64,000 bases of DNA from Coriobacteriaceae bacterium (GTDB lineage: Bacteria > Actinomycetota > Coriobacteriia > Coriobacteriales > Coriobacteriaceae): the NCBI GenBank assembly GCA_025993015.1, contig DAJPFV010000001.1, forward strand, positions 1,922,001 through 1,986,000, in the 5' to 3' direction. The notes under the pieces are model-generated. The model was given only the letters and a program-made list of their open reading frames with translations, was not told where the DNA came from and searched no databases. This document shows, in pieces, positions 1 to 8,910 of this stretch (position 1 is the first letter of the stretch; every line of letters starts with the position of its first letter). The position numbers and the translations under genes were made by a program.

Positions 1-1022
1 CGCTTTCGTGGTCTTTGGGCATACCGTTTGCCCTTGTTTGCCACCGTAGTTGTTGCTGGTCCGTGTGGGTTGTTTCCAGGGGCCTCAATCAGATCTTGCA
101 CCGTCGAGCGCGGAATCAGCTGGACTTGTGATAGATAGAGCCATTGGTCGGGAAAGGGCTTGAATTGTTCGTCTACAAATACACTATTTCCTTCACGTTG
201 CGCCTTGCCTTGAAAGGGGAGTGCGATGAGGTTTCCGAAGCCTCCATCGGGAATAGTGGCCTGAGCGGGTAGCATTCGATCAAAGGCCTCGAACGTGATT
301 GTCTTATTATGCGCCGCAGCTTCGGTTATGAGGCAACTTCCAAACTCTCGGGCAGCCTTTGCGCTGATTGGCTCGAGGAAGAAAAACCAGATGTGGGCGC
401 CGTTGCCGGACCTTGAGCGCTCAACGGCGGCGTTAATGCCCCGTCGCATTGCAACAAGCCGTACGGCATTTGTTGCCTCTTTCCAGTCCGCTTTGTCAAA
501 ATCGATGACGAGAACTTTCGTGTTGCAGTTCCTATCGAGAACATATTGCCCGAGGACATCGCGGAACCGGTCATCGTTGCCTTTAAAGTGAGCAATGATT
601 GCGGCATCGCTTAATTCCGGGAAGACGCGATTGCTGCATTCTACACATTTAACTCTTTGATGGGCTGCTTTGGGGCAAATTCCTGGCTCCCACTCATTAG
701 CACAAGCAGGCGTATAGCCAATGCCCCCGTCCTTTCTGCGATATCCATGAGCGTAAACATCTTTGCGCCCGGTAAAGAGACTGCGAAAGAGCTCGAGTTT
801 ATCGCGTGCTGGGCTCGCGCTGGTGACGATGCCCTCGATTTGCGCTCGTTCATCGAACAAAGCGCCAGCTTCTTCCCACTCTTCTAGCGTTGCGTAGCGT
901 ACGTCTGAACCGTTGTTGCAAATGACGATTTGTCGGTGTTGGTCCGATATATGTGTGATCGTCTGATCGTATTTAAATTGTGCGGTCCCAAAGAGGGCGT
1001 ATTGATGCATGGCGTTGCCCAT
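1..1022 (-). CDS. TOTE conflict-system primase (archaeo-eukaryotic type), N-terminal part
   Basis: The frame stays open from an ATG at 1022 to the window edge, giving 340 residues of an unfinished protein. Residues 70-150 carry the Cys-rich head seen in TOTE primases (YTPACANEWEPGIC, then CVEC). The primase core follows: VLVIDFDKADW with the metal-binding D174 and D176, then ERSRSGNGAHIWFFF with His210, then GGFGNLIALPFQ. These match the catalytic motifs (DxD and sxH) of the archaeo-eukaryotic primase superfamily, in the order found in TOTE proteins, where a superfamily 2 helicase and often a nuclease follow on the same or the next gene. That part would lie left of base 1. No Shine-Dalgarno is evident; a second ATG lies at 1010. 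The DNA has lower G+C than its neighbours, which suggests transfer. A defence or element-conflict role is family knowledge, not shown here. Confidence 0.88.
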   Translation of the reverse strand, partial: MGNAMHQYALFGTAQFKYDQTITHISDQHRQIVICNNGSDVRYATLEEWEEAGALFDERAQIEGIVTSASPARDKLELFRSLFTGRKDVYAHGYRRKDGGIGYTPACANEWEPGICPKAAHQRVKCVECSNRVFPELSDAAIIAHFKGNDDRFRDVLGQYVLDRNCNTKVLVIDFDKADWKEATNAVRLVAMRRGINAAVERSRSGNGAHIWFFFLEPISAKAAREFGSCLITEAAAHNKTITFEAFDRMLPAQATIPDGGFGNLIALPFQGKAQREGNSVFVDEQFKPFPDQWLYLSQVQLIPRSTVQDLIEAPGNNPHGPATTTVANKGKRYAQRPRK

Positions 1023-1231
1023 TTGAATGCCGTCCTTGTATTGGAGTTGTTGAGACGAGGGTACGGCATTACGGCTTTTTGGGATATGTAATTTCGATTC
1101 AAGTTTGCTAATGGCAAGGGATTATTCTGCGAGCGGCTTTCGTTCGATACCAAGGCGCGCGACGGCCCTTGATAATCAGGGTTTGCGGTCATATGGGTAG
1201 CCGGAGGCGTAAAGAGCGGACATTCAGACCC

Positions 1232-1453
1232 GGTGGGCAAAAATGGCAAATATGAGTACTGTTGCTCGGTTAGTCTCATATCATTTGAGAAGTATCTAAG
1301 ACCAATTGACTGAGTTTTAGTATATTCACCCCCCCCTAAACACGACAATTCGGGGCTTTATGGAGCTTGAAATCGGTGGGAGCGGGCAATTCAGCGAAAT
1401 TTTGCTGTTACTAAATTTATGACAGTACTCATATTTGCCATTTTTTGCCCACC
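1232..1453. repeat. MITE-like element with 31-base terminal inverted repeats
   Basis: Arms 1232-1262 and 1422-1453 are exact reverse complements apart from one extra T in a T-run of the right arm. They enclose about 160 bases without coding capacity. The arrangement resembles a miniature non-autonomous element. No target duplication could be made out at its ends. Confidence 0.6.
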
Positions 1454-1545
1454 TGGTACCGCTAGGGGCTAGTCGAAGCTCCCCCAAACAGCTGGGAATG
1501 CGCCGATCGTCTGCATATCTTGTATATGGATGGCTCAGCAAAAGA

Positions 1546-1611
1546 AGTTGCGGTGAAATAGGGATTGATTTGTGGCCATACGCCAAATACAGTCCCTATT
1601 CCACCGCAACT
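1546..1611 (-). terminator. Palindrome family 2, terminator of the degV gene
   Basis: The outer arms (AGTTGCGGTGAAATAGGGA and its near complement) form a long stem. On the minus strand it is followed by a T-rich stretch, 14 bases after the degV stop codon. A second member of the family is at 4816-4884. Confidence 0.7.
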
Positions 1612-1624
1612 GATGTGGGCGTCC

Positions 1625-2485
1625 CTAGTGAGTTGGCTGGTAGCGGGGGCAGTAGCTGATGGCGATGGCGTCGACGCCTACGTGGGTGGCGATGGTGCAG
1701 CCGATGGGGCCGGTGCCGGCGTCTACGTAATCCTGACCCGCGAGTGCCTCGTTGACAAGCTCCTGCTCCTCGGCGGCGCCGGTCGTGAGCACGCGCACGC
1801 TTGAGCCCGGGTGCTCGTCCAAAAACGCGAGGCAATCTGCCATGGTGTTGGCGACGATGCGCTTGGCGCCGCGGCCCTTTTTGATTGCCTTGATCTCGCC
1901 CGATTTCCACTCCGGCGAAACGGCCAGGCGAATGTTGAGCATTTGCGTGAGCTGGCCGGCGAGCTTGGGCGCGCGGCCGTTCTTAACGAGATTCTCGAGC
2001 GTGCGGGGAATCAGCAGCAGGTGGGCGTCGGGCAGCGTCGCGCGGATCTGCACCTCGGTCTCGTCCAGGCTGCGGCCATCTTCGCGCATGGCCCGCGCGT
2101 ACTCCACCAGCAGGCCCTCGGCGCCCGAGCCAGTGCGCGAATCGATGCAGCGCACGTCGAGCTCGTGGGTCTCGGCGACCAGGCATGCGTTGGAATAGCA
2201 GGCGGACCATTCGCTGCACAGCGAGATAAAGATCGCGCTGTCGTGGCCGTCAGCACGCACGCGGTCAAAGAGTGCCTTGAACTCGCCGGCACTCGGCTGC
2301 GAGGTGTGCGGCAGCTGCTCGGAGCCGGCCATGCGCGCGACGTACTCCTGGGCGGTAATCTGTACCTGGTCGAGCAGGTCCTCGCCCTCGATAATCACAT
2401 GCAGCGGAATCACGTAAATGCCGAGTTCTTGAGCGCGGGCGGGGGAGATGTCCGACGTGGAGTCGGTTATGATGGCAAAAGACAT
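1625..2485 (-). CDS. DegV family fatty-acid-binding protein
   Basis: A 286-residue DegV protein. It opens with the family signature FAIITDSTSDISPARAQ and keeps a two-domain arrangement with a C-terminal Gly-rich segment (GTGPIGCTIATHVG) that binds the carboxylate head. DegV proteins bind fatty acids; in many Gram-positive bacteria they are the FakB subunits that present a fatty acid to the FakA kinase for phospholipid synthesis. The ATG at 2485 is preferred over the upstream one at 2542 because it is preceded by AAAGG at proper spacing and begins exactly at the conserved strand. A paralogue lies at 35832. It appears monocistronic, ending at the hairpin 1546-1611. The family is clear; a FakB role is inferred. 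Confidence 0.93.
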   Translation of the reverse strand: MSFAIITDSTSDISPARAQELGIYVIPLHVIIEGEDLLDQVQITAQEYVARMAGSEQLPHTSQPSAGEFKALFDRVRADGHDSAIFISLCSEWSACYSNACLVAETHELDVRCIDSRTGSGAEGLLVEYARAMREDGRSLDETEVQIRATLPDAHLLLIPRTLENLVKNGRAPKLAGQLTQMLNIRLAVSPEWKSGEIKAIKKGRGAKRIVANTMADCLAFLDEHPGSSVRVLTTGAAEEQELVNEALAGQDYVDAGTGPIGCTIATHVGVDAIAISYCPRYQPTH

Positions 2486-2635
2486 AATTGCACCTTTCGT
2501 TGGGGCGCTTGCGCGCCGCCTTCTTAGAGCAAAGTGCGACAAGTATAGTTGAGTTGCTCTACATTGCTAGGTTCAATTGTTGAATAGTCAACAGTTTGAA
2601 GTGACGGTGTGGAAATCATCAACTGGGGAAGAGGG

Positions 2636-3304
2636 ATGCCGATGGCGGCATTACAGCTATGCGAGCGGCCGATTGTGTTGTTCGATTTTGACGGCACGGT
2701 GGCCGATACGGGTCGGGCGGTGATGACCTCGACGCGCAAGGTGTTGGCCGCGCGCGGGTTTTCGGAGGCGCAGATGGGTGACCTGCGCCGCATGATCGGG
2801 CCGCCCCTGTGGAAGAGCTTTCACGACTTTTATGGCTTTTCCCGCGAGGAGTCGCTTGTGGTGGCCGACGAGTACCGTGCCTTTTTTGATGAGCTGGGAC
2901 CGGAAGAGTATCCCGTGTTCGATGGAATCCCCGAGCTGCTCGATGGCCTTGTCGCGCAGGGGCATCGCTTGGCCGTGGCGACGTCACGCATGGAGGCAAA
3001 GTGCATTGACATGGTGGGCGAGCTGGGGCTTTCACAGTTTGAGGCGGTGGTTGGCATGAATCCACCGCAGGGGCGCGAGACCAAGGCCGATTCGGTCCGC
3101 GATGCCCTGGCGGCGCTCGGCGCGACGGCCGACGATGCCGTGATGATCGGCGATCGCTTTAACGATGTGGATGGCGCGCACGCAATGGGCGTACCGTGCA
3201 TTGGTATCTATTCGGGCGCGGCGGCGCCGGGCGAGCACGAGGCGGCGGGTGCCGATGCAGTGGTGCACTCGGTGGCCGAGCTTGCTAAACTTTTCGCTAT
3301 ATAA
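2636..3304 (+). CDS. HAD superfamily phosphatase, Gph/PPase-like
   Basis: About 222 residues. Motif I is VLFDFDGTVADT, with the nucleophilic Asp and general-acid Asp. An alpha-helical cap follows, then motif II (AVATSR), a motif III Lys (ETKADS) and motif IV MIGDRFNDVDGA. This is the phosphoglycolate-phosphatase-like subgroup of small HAD hydrolases; the substrate cannot be told from sequence. Starts at 2636 or 2642 are both possible behind a GGGAAGAGGG ribosome-binding region; the longer frame from 2609 has no such signal. It lies divergently from the degV gene and 53 bases before the M20 dipeptidase gene. Confidence 0.9.
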   Translation: MPMAALQLCERPIVLFDFDGTVADTGRAVMTSTRKVLAARGFSEAQMGDLRRMIGPPLWKSFHDFYGFSREESLVVADEYRAFFDELGPEEYPVFDGIPELLDGLVAQGHRLAVATSRMEAKCIDMVGELGLSQFEAVVGMNPPQGRETKADSVRDALAALGATADDAVMIGDRFNDVDGAHAMGVPCIGIYSGAAAPGEHEAAGADAVVHSVAELAKLFAI

Positions 3305-3357
3305 GTACTTGATGTGAGGGGCGGCACACTTGCCCCTCATTGGTAAGGAGGTCGTCC

Positions 3358-4794
3358 ATGAATCAGGTGGAGCAGAGCGTTACCGAGTATGTCGACGAGG
3401 TCTGGGAGGATGTCGTCGCCGATATCGAGCAGCTGGTGAGTTATCCGTCCGTGGCAGTTTCTGCCAATGCGGAGCCTAGCGCGCCGTTTGGCCGCCCGGT
3501 TCGTGATGCGCTCGATTGCGCGCTCGGCATTGCGCAAAAGCTCGGCTACCAGACGAGCGACGACGAGGGCTATGTGGGAATCGCCGATATCCCGGGTCGC
3601 GGCGACAAGCAGCTCGCGACCATCTGCCACGTGGACGTGGTGCCCGCCGGCCCCGGCTGGAACACCGACCCGTTTGCGATGGAGCGTCGCGAGGGCTGGC
3701 TGCTCGGCCGCGGCGTGATCGACGACAAGGGTCCGGCGGTGTTGTCGCTCTACGCCGGCGCCTACCTGCTCAAGCACGGCATTGTGCCGCGCTATACCTT
3801 CCGCGCGTTGCTGGGCTGCGATGAGGAAGTGGGCATGTCCGACGTTCACCATTATCTGGAGGACCACGCAGACCCCGACTTTTTGTTTACGCCCGATGCC
3901 GAGTTCCCGGTCTGCAATGCTGAGAAGGGCCAGTTTGGGGCGACGTTTGTGAGCCCCAAGATCGACGGCGGGCGCATTGTGTCCTGGAGCGGTGCCGAGG
4001 CGAGCAACGCCATTCCGTCGCAGTCCATCTGCGAGCTCGCGATTGCCGCCGATGAGCTGCCGGCGCCCGTTGAGAACGCCGACCGCCTGGAGATCACGGC
4101 GCTCGATAACGGGCACGCGCAGATTTTTGCCCATGGCATTGGCGGTCATGCCTCGATGCCCGAGGGAACGATTAACGCCGTCGGCCTGATCGTGGCGTAT
4201 CTGCGCGAGGCCGAGGACGCGTTTGGTGCACGCGACGAGCGCCTGCTGACGCCTGCCGAGCACGAGTTCGTCAAGTTCCTGGCCTTTGTGCATGCGGATG
4301 CCTATGGCCGCGGCCTGGGTATCGATGCGACGAGTCCGGCGTTTGGCCCGCTTACCTGCAACGCTGGCGTCATCCGCGTGGCGGATGGCCATATTGAGCA
4401 GGTCATCGACGTCCGCTTCCCCGATAGCACCAGTGCCGATACCATCCGCGAGCAGCTCGACCCGCTCGTGGGCCGTTTTGGCGTGACGTGCCAGCTGGGT
4501 CGGGCTAAGGTGCCGTTCTCGGTGTCTGCCGACGATCCGGCCGTGAAGGCGCTTATTGATACCTATAACGAGTTTACGGGCAAGCATGCTGAGCCCTTTG
4601 CCATGGGCGGTGGCACCTATGCGCGCAACTTTGCCCGCGCCGTCTCGTTTGGCCCCGAAGAGACCGGCCTGGAGCTGCCCGCGTGGGGCGGCCAGATGCA
4701 CGGCCCCAACGAGTGTGCCAGCGAAGAACAGCTCAAGCAGGCGCTCAAGATTTATATCGTGGCGATCCTTCGTTTGAATGAATTAGAGCTTTAA
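3358..4794 (+). CDS. M20 family dipeptidase, Sapep/PepV-type
   Basis: A 478-residue zinc peptidase. It shows ATICHVDVVPAGPGW (first metal ligands), GRGVIDDKGPAV (bridging Asp), LLGCDEEVGMSD (catalytic Glu pair) and FAMGGGTYARN near the end, in the order found in the PepV/Sapep subfamily. These enzymes hydrolyse dipeptides and related N-acyl amino acids in the cytoplasm. AAGGAGG at 3344-3350 places the start at ATG 3358 rather than the TTG at 3340. A family 2 terminator palindrome follows 22 bases after the stop codon. Confidence 0.94.
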   Translation: MNQVEQSVTEYVDEVWEDVVADIEQLVSYPSVAVSANAEPSAPFGRPVRDALDCALGIAQKLGYQTSDDEGYVGIADIPGRGDKQLATICHVDVVPAGPGWNTDPFAMERREGWLLGRGVIDDKGPAVLSLYAGAYLLKHGIVPRYTFRALLGCDEEVGMSDVHHYLEDHADPDFLFTPDAEFPVCNAEKGQFGATFVSPKIDGGRIVSWSGAEASNAIPSQSICELAIAADELPAPVENADRLEITALDNGHAQIFAHGIGGHASMPEGTINAVGLIVAYLREAEDAFGARDERLLTPAEHEFVKFLAFVHADAYGRGLGIDATSPAFGPLTCNAGVIRVADGHIEQVIDVRFPDSTSADTIREQLDPLVGRFGVTCQLGRAKVPFSVSADDPAVKALIDTYNEFTGKHAEPFAMGGGTYARNFARAVSFGPEETGLELPAWGGQMHGPNECASEEQLKQALKIYIVAILRLNELEL

Positions 4795-4815
4795 GGTTTC
4801 GCGGTTTCCCAATCT

Positions 4816-4884
4816 AAGTTGCGGTGGAATAGTTCCTAGAATGGGCCATTTGATGGCCAAACAGGAACTATTTCACCGCAACTT
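4816..4884 (+). terminator. Palindrome family 2, terminator after the dipeptidase gene
   Basis: Outer arms AAGTTGCGGTGGAATAG and CTATTTCACCGCAACTT pair, and an inner TGGCC-type stem sits at the tip. A T-rich run (TGTTTTTATT) follows on the plus strand, as expected of an intrinsic terminator. Confidence 0.75.
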
Positions 4885-5087
4885 TGTTTTTATTGGTGTA
4901 AAAGGTGCGCCATGTTCGGCGCTGGATTGTTATCCGTTTGTAAAGGCTGGGCAGAGCTTGCGGTAAGGGTCTATCAAATGACCGTAAGAAACCGCAGTTG
5001 GCGCGGGCACTGCCCGATCGAGGCCGTATCTTTCCAAACAGCAAAGCGGGCAGGGTGCCCGCGAATCGCATGTATGAAAGGAAGATC

Positions 5088-6026
5088 ATGCTCGATCAGG
5101 CTTATTCTCGTCGTCAGTTCCTCGGCCTCGCTGGTGGTCTTGCCAGCATCGTCGGTCTCGGTCTCGTTGGGTGCGGCGGCTCCGGCGCATCCGATGCCGC
5201 CGACAAGGGTAGCGCCGCTGCTGCCGAGTCCGTCTCCGGCGAGGTGACCTACGACGGTGCCTCTTCGTTCCAGGCTCTCGTCGAGGCCGCTGCCGAGAAG
5301 TTCATGGACGCCAACCCCGACGTCTCCGTCTCCGGCTCGGGTAACGGTTCGGGCAAGGGCCTGACCGCTGTTGCCGCCGGCACCGTCACCATCGGCAACT
5401 CCGACGTCTTCGCCGAGACCAAGCTTGAGGCCGATCAAGTCAAGAACCTCGTCGACCACGAGGTCGCCGTCGTGGGCATGGGCCCCGTCGTCTCCAAGAA
5501 CGTCAAGGTCGACGACCTGTCCCTCGAGCAGCTCAAGGGTATCTTCTCCGGTCAGATTACCAACTGGAAGGAGGTCGGCGGCGACGACGCCACCATCGTC
5601 GTCCTCAACCGCAAGGCCGGCTCCGGTACCCGCGCCACCTTCGAGGCCGCCGTCTTTGGCGACGAGACCGTCGACTTTAAGGGCGACGCCGAGCTCGACA
5701 AGTCCGGCGACGTCCAGACTCAGATGGGCAGCACCGACAACGCCATCTCCTACCTCGATTTCTCGCACTTTGATGACTCCAAGTTCAACGCCATCAAGGT
5801 CGAGGGCGTCGAGCCCAAGAGCAAGAATGTCACCGACGACTCCTTCAAGATCTGGGCTACCGAGCACATGTACTGCGCTAAGGATGCCGACGAGGCCACC
5901 AAGGCCTTCCTGGAGTTCATGCTTTCCGATGACGTCCAGGGCAAGCTCGTCGAGGAGCAGGGCTTTATCCCCGTCTCTGCCATGAAGGTCGTCAAGGACG
6001 CCAGCGGCAAGGTCTCCGCTAAATAA
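5088..6026 (+). CDS. pstS: Phosphate ABC transporter, substrate-binding lipoprotein
   Basis: A 312-residue phosphate-binding protein and the first gene of a complete pstSCAB set. The N-terminus carries a twin-arginine-like SRRQFLG followed by a hydrophobic stretch and a lipobox (LVGC), so it is probably exported and lipid-anchored. Phosphate-binding signatures are visible: GASSFQALVEAAAEKF, GSGNGSGKGL, then NRKAGSGTRATFE. The start at 5088 sits behind GAAAGGAAG and gives the signal peptide directly; longer frames add charged residues. Codons are heavily C-biased, as in highly expressed genes. pstC follows 24 bases downstream. No clear Pho box could be recognised upstream. Confidence 0.96.
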   Translation: MLDQAYSRRQFLGLAGGLASIVGLGLVGCGGSGASDAADKGSAAAAESVSGEVTYDGASSFQALVEAAAEKFMDANPDVSVSGSGNGSGKGLTAVAAGTVTIGNSDVFAETKLEADQVKNLVDHEVAVVGMGPVVSKNVKVDDLSLEQLKGIFSGQITNWKEVGGDDATIVVLNRKAGSGTRATFEAAVFGDETVDFKGDAELDKSGDVQTQMGSTDNAISYLDFSHFDDSKFNAIKVEGVEPKSKNVTDDSFKIWATEHMYCAKDADEATKAFLEFMLSDDVQGKLVEEQGFIPVSAMKVVKDASGKVSAK

Positions 6027-6050
6027 GTAATCGCCCCGGAAAGGTTTGCA

Positions 6051-6959
6051 ATGGCAAAACAGCTGCCAAAGCGCGACCTTGAGAACGTGGGCCTGGGCGT
6101 CACGGGCGCGTGCGTTGCGCTCGTGACGCTTGTCGTTGCCGCGCTCATCTTTATGGTCGCCCAAAAGGGCCTCTCGGCTTTTCTCAAGGACGGCGTTTCG
6201 GTCGTCGAGTTCTTCACCGGCACCAAGTGGGACCTGGCCAACACAGCCGAAAGCGGCCTGCCCTACACCGGCGCCCTGCCCCTGATTGTCACCTCGTTTG
6301 CGGTCATGGTGCTCTCCACGCTCATCGCGCTGCCCATCGCCATCGGCTCTGCCATCTTTGCGGTCGAGATTCAGCCTAAGTTTGGTTCCAAGGTCTTTCA
6401 GCCGCTTATTGAGCTTTTGACCGGCATTCCCTCGGTCGTCTTTGGCCTGATCGGCTTTCACGTTGTCGTCGGCCTTATGAAGAGCGTTTTCCGTGTGAGC
6501 ACGGGCCTGGGCATCTTGCCCGGCTCCATCGTTCTGGCCGTCATGATCCTGCCGACGATGACCACGCTTTCGGTCGATGGCCTGCGCGCCGTGCCCGACA
6601 GCTACCGTCAGGGCTCGCTTGCGCTGGGCTACACCCGCTGGCAGACCATCTGGCACGTGGTGCTCAAGTCCGCCATGCCGTCGCTCATGACCGCAGTCAT
6701 CCTTGGCATGACCCGCGCCTTTGGCGAGACGCTCGCCGTGCGCATGGTTATCGGCGGCATCGAGGCCATGCCGACGTCGCTGCTGTCGCCGGCCTCGACC
6801 ATCACCACCACACTCACCACGTCCATGGCGGTCTATGCCGAGGGCTCGGCCCAGGACGATGTTCTGTGGGCGCTCGGTCTGCTGCTGATGGGCATGAGCC
6901 TCATCTTCATCCTGATCATCCACCTCATTGGCCGCAAGGGGGCGAAGGCTCGTGGCTAG
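6051..6959 (+). CDS. pstC: Phosphate ABC transporter permease PstC
   Basis: A 302-residue membrane protein with about six transmembrane helices and the binding-protein-dependent permease loop. The EAA-type segment (ALGYTRWQTIWHVVLKSAMP) lies near residues 190-210, where PstB docks. A short soluble loop with VVEFFTGTKWDL follows the first helix, as is typical of PstC. It overlaps pstA by eight bases, so translation is probably coupled. Confidence 0.96.
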   Translation: MAKQLPKRDLENVGLGVTGACVALVTLVVAALIFMVAQKGLSAFLKDGVSVVEFFTGTKWDLANTAESGLPYTGALPLIVTSFAVMVLSTLIALPIAIGSAIFAVEIQPKFGSKVFQPLIELLTGIPSVVFGLIGFHVVVGLMKSVFRVSTGLGILPGSIVLAVMILPTMTTLSVDGLRAVPDSYRQGSLALGYTRWQTIWHVVLKSAMPSLMTAVILGMTRAFGETLAVRMVIGGIEAMPTSLLSPASTITTTLTTSMAVYAEGSAQDDVLWALGLLLMGMSLIFILIIHLIGRKGAKARG

Positions 6960-7874
6960 CACGCACATCCATATCGACGAGGCGAGACTCGAGCGCGTCC
7001 AAAAACAGGACCGCATCGCTACGGGCGTGTTGACGGCAATCGTCGCTATCGTCATGCTCATCGTCATCTCCATGGTGGCCTATATCCTGTTCGAGGGGGT
7101 CTCGACGCTGTTCCAGCCGGGCTTTCTCACGCAACCCGCGCGCGCCAACGGGATCCAGGGCGGCGTACTCTACCAGCTATTCGACTCGTTCTATCTGCTA
7201 CTGATCACCCTAGTCATCTCGGTGCCCATCAGCTTGGGTGGCGCGGTCTTCCTGGTCGAGTACGCGCCGGACGGACCCATCCGCGATATCGCCTCCACCG
7301 CCATCGAGACGCTGTCCTCGCTGCCTTCCATCGTCGTCGGCATGTTCGGCTTTCTGGTGTTCTCGGTGCAGCTGGGCTGGAAGTACTCCATCATCTCCGG
7401 TGCCGTCGCGCTCACCATGTTTAACATTCCCATCCTGGTGCGCGTGATTCAGCAGGCGCTCGAGGACGTGCCACAGGCCCAGCGCGATGCGTGCCTGGCC
7501 ATGGGCCTTACCCGCTGGGAGGCCACACTGCATATCCTGGTCCCCGAGGCCATGCCTGCCATCGTGACCGGCATCGTGCTTTCGGCCGGCCGTGTGTTTG
7601 GCGAGGCCGCGGCGCTGCTCTTTACCTCGGGCATGAGCTCGCCGGTGCGTCTGAACTTTTTGAGCTTTAACCTGTCGAGCCCCACCTGCGCCTGGAACGT
7701 GTTCCGCCCCGGCGAGTCGCTTGCCGTGCACATCTACAAGATTTACGGCGAGGGCAGCCCCGAGGCACAGCAAATCGTCTGGGGCACCGCGGCACTGCTG
7801 ATGATTTGCGTGCTGTTGTTTAACGTAGTCGCCCGTATCGTGGGCAAGCAACTGGCAAGGAAGATGACGGCCGA

Positions 7875-7878
<4 letters not shown>
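6952..7878 (+). CDS. pstA: Phosphate ABC transporter permease PstA
   Basis: A 308-residue inner-membrane permease, partner of PstC. It has six predicted helices and an EAA loop (AMGLTRWEATLHILVPEAMP). A GTG at 6952 overlaps the end of pstC by eight bases. It follows GGGGG/AAGG-rich sequence and gives a sensible cytoplasmic N-terminus before the first helix; the TTG at 6928 would overlap more. The stop codon overlaps the pstB start in an ATGA arrangement. Confidence 0.95.
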
Positions 7879-8747
<869 letters not shown>

Positions 8748-8802
8748 TCCGGGACATGCTTGAGGCCCGCGGCGGCCACGGTCGCCACGGGACTGATTGG
8801 AG

Positions 8803-8840
8803 AGGCGGGTCATCTCTTATGGGAGATGGCCCGCCTTTTT
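8803..8840 (+). terminator. Terminator of the pst operon
   Basis: AGGCGGGTCATCTC and GAGATGGCCCGCCT form a 14-pair stem with one mismatch, followed directly by TTTTT. Confidence 0.85.
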
Positions 8841-8910
8841 GTGTCGTGTGCGGCCTGCCTTTTCGCTGCTATCATGGACAACGTTGAATTTCTACGAAGG
8901 AGCAGGGCAT

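Larger units (their letters stand above)
1023..1624. other. Gene-free interval with a MITE-like inverted repeat and a terminator palindrome
   Basis: No credible gene is seen in this 600-base gap. It holds a 31-base inverted repeat (1232-1262 and 1422-1453) about 160 bases apart, and a 66-base hairpin (1546-1611). The left part must contain the promoter of the leftward TOTE gene, but no convincing -35/-10 pair could be fixed. Confidence 0.7.

Noticed and set aside
5000..5087. Pho box before pstS
   Set aside because: No pair of spaced GTTCACC-like repeats could be found, although phosphate control is expected.
4974..7073. A 699-codon open frame on the minus strand opposite pstS/pstC
   Set aside because: It is an antisense shadow: His/Asp/Gly-rich translation with no domain, caused by strong third-position C bias of the pst genes.
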